From assembly GCA_007376265.1 (NCBI GenBank), contig VMFW01000012.1, forward strand, positions 1-38,655: a DNA stretch of 38,655 nt, read 5' to 3'. The notes beneath the pieces are model-generated. The model worked only from the letters and a program-made list of their open reading frames with translations, was not told where the DNA came from and made no database searches. Positions 37,981 to 38,655 of the stretch are shown here, one piece after another. How positions within the stretch are numbered: the stretch's first letter is position 1; every line of letters starts with the position of its first letter. The DNA is from Parcubacteria group bacterium Gr01-1014_20 (lineage in GTDB: Bacteria > Patescibacteriota > Minisyncoccia > UBA6257 > 2-01-FULL-56-20). The position numbers were made by a program, and so were the translations under genes.

Positions 37981-38655
37981 CTAGCTTCGATTTTTTAGCT
38001 TTTCAACAAGGGATTCCTCTTTTCTCTTTATGCCCTCCTCCGTTCCCCGGCGGGCGATGGCGTAGTCGGCCATATCTACCAGCATATACTTGGAGATGAG
38101 TGGGAATTTTTCTTTTATCAGTTCGTACTTTTTCTGTTCGATGTAGCGGTAGTCGGGGTGACCTTGAGAGATGGTGCGAAGTTCGGTTTCCCAAAAAGCC
38201 TGCCGGAGGTTTTGATATTGGTAGAAACGCATGCGGTAAGCCAAGGGAACGACGTACTGGGCGAGCTCGGGATCTGCGACTTCGATTTTGTCGAAGAGAA
38301 CTTTGGTTTGATCGAGGACAACTTTGAATTTTTCAGTGAGGCCAGATTCTTCAAGTTCCTTCGGAACATTGTAGCCGTGGTGAGTGGAAAACGTTTGGCG
38401 ATCTTGAGTCATGATACGGTGGCGATGGAGATCACGGTAGGCGCCGATGTCCATCACAATTTCGAACTTAACGTAGGAATTTTCTAAAGCGCGGCCGACT
38501 TTGTACCATCGAGCTTTTCTGCCGCCGATGTAGTTTTCTAAAACCTCAGCTTTTTCGGTTTCGGACATTTTTTTCACACGCTCGTGAATCTTTTCGTAGG
38601 ATTCGTGGGTTTCGGGAAAAATAACGCTTTCGATGATTTTGTTTTCAGCTTCGGG
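37981..38655 (-). CDS. thyX: ThyX-like flavin-dependent thymidylate synthase, 5' partial
   Basis: The frame is open to the window edge (224 residues visible), so the N-terminus is missing. ThyX makes dTMP from dUMP using methylene-tetrahydrofolate and FAD. The core motif is present in the form YRDLHRHRIMTQDRQTFSTH, which includes RHR and the following Gln-Arg pair, and the C-terminal helices follow (LAYRMRFYQYQNLRQAFWET). The ThyX motif RHRxxSxNExSxRY reads RHRIMTQDRQTFSTH here, a divergent version seen in the large two-domain ThyX-like proteins of Patescibacteria. This may therefore be the C-terminal of two ThyX domains. Confidence 0.75.
   Translation of the reverse strand, partial: PEAENKIIESVIFPETHESYEKIHERVKKMSETEKAEVLENYIGGRKARWYKVGRALENSYVKFEIVMDIGAYRDLHRHRIMTQDRQTFSTHHGYNVPKELEESGLTEKFKVVLDQTKVLFDKIEVADPELAQYVVPLAYRMRFYQYQNLRQAFWETELRTISQGHPDYRYIEQKKYELIKEKFPLISKYMLVDMADYAIARRGTEEGIKRKEESLVEKLKNRS

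Noticed and set aside
38600-38655. Apparent frameshift at the 5' edge of thyX
   Set aside because: The run of five T on the minus strand, counted carefully, keeps the frame open to the window end.
1-38655. CRISPR array or cas genes
   Set aside because: No regularly spaced repeats and no Cas-like protein were seen.
1-38655. Use of TGA as a glycine codon, as in Gracilibacteria/SR1
   Set aside because: Several full-length conserved proteins end at TGA at the expected place (for example hsdR and the YgjP-like gene), so the standard code fits.

Overview
The window looks like a stretch of a Candidate Phyla Radiation (Patescibacteria) chromosome, most likely a Parcubacteria-type lineage. This is inferred from gene content and style, not from a marker phylogeny. 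The signs are an IF-2 of only 499 residues that starts at its G domain, short genes packed tightly on one strand, a ThyX-type thymidylate synthase, a LemA/HtpX pair, an archaeal-looking UMP kinase, peptidoglycan-binding repeat proteins, and a short palindromic insert read as FAKAS in two proteins. TGA is used as a stop (for example at the end of hsdR, 14161-14163), so the standard bacterial code fits. Four tRNA genes are present (Leu-UAA, Cys-GCA, Ser-GCU, Ser-GGA), none with an encoded CCA end.

Layout. 1-2040: cell-surface genes (the end of an ice-binding-like protein with a peptidoglycan-binding tail, a GlsB/YeaQ membrane protein, a YggT protein, a secreted PG-binding/FnIII-like protein). 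2100-5180: translation genes on the minus strand (tRNA-Leu, tRNA-Cys, rbfA, an orphan gene, infB) and tRNA-Ser(GCU) on the plus strand. 5230-19045: a defence island next to that tRNA. It holds an AbiV-like HEPN protein and a serine recombinase on the minus strand. Facing away from them is one compact plus-strand operon: hsdM (with a MerR-like DNA-binding head), hsdS, hsdR, a YgjP-type metallopeptidase, then two very AT-rich genes (a DUF4365-like PD-(D/E)XK/winged-helix protein and a 748-residue all-helical protein), then a nuclease-like/GNAT fusion. I regard the AT-rich pair as the best candidate for an undescribed defence module.

19045-22660: small, decaying or mobile pieces. These are a truncated zinc-ribbon protein, two small paralogous membrane proteins (one frameshifted), a membrane protein, a nucleotidyltransferase, a tiny basic protein, a DUF1428 protein, a VOC pseudogene with its middle deleted, a GIY-YIG nuclease gene framed by 16-bp inverted repeats, and an intact VOC protein. 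22747-29215: purD, a ferredoxin-fold protein, rdgB-gtrA, membrane proteins, an ABC exporter and an RRM protein. 29394-38655: SdpI-type membrane genes, a pilin fused in frame to DNA glycosylase Tag, a matrixin-like protease, tRNA-Ser(GGA) beside a structured tRNA-derived repeat region, a DUF1189/UMP-kinase/PH-domain operon, a lemA-htpX operon, and thyX running off the window.

Regulation shows two styles. Several genes have a good -10 box only 6-8 bases before the start codon (AbiV, infB, the gene at 25826, the SdpI-like gene, the 34346 gene, the DUF1189-like gene), which implies leaderless mRNAs. Others (purD, rdgB, gtrA, tag and the genes at 19757, 20499, 21149 and 26998) carry strong AGGAGG-type ribosome binding sites.
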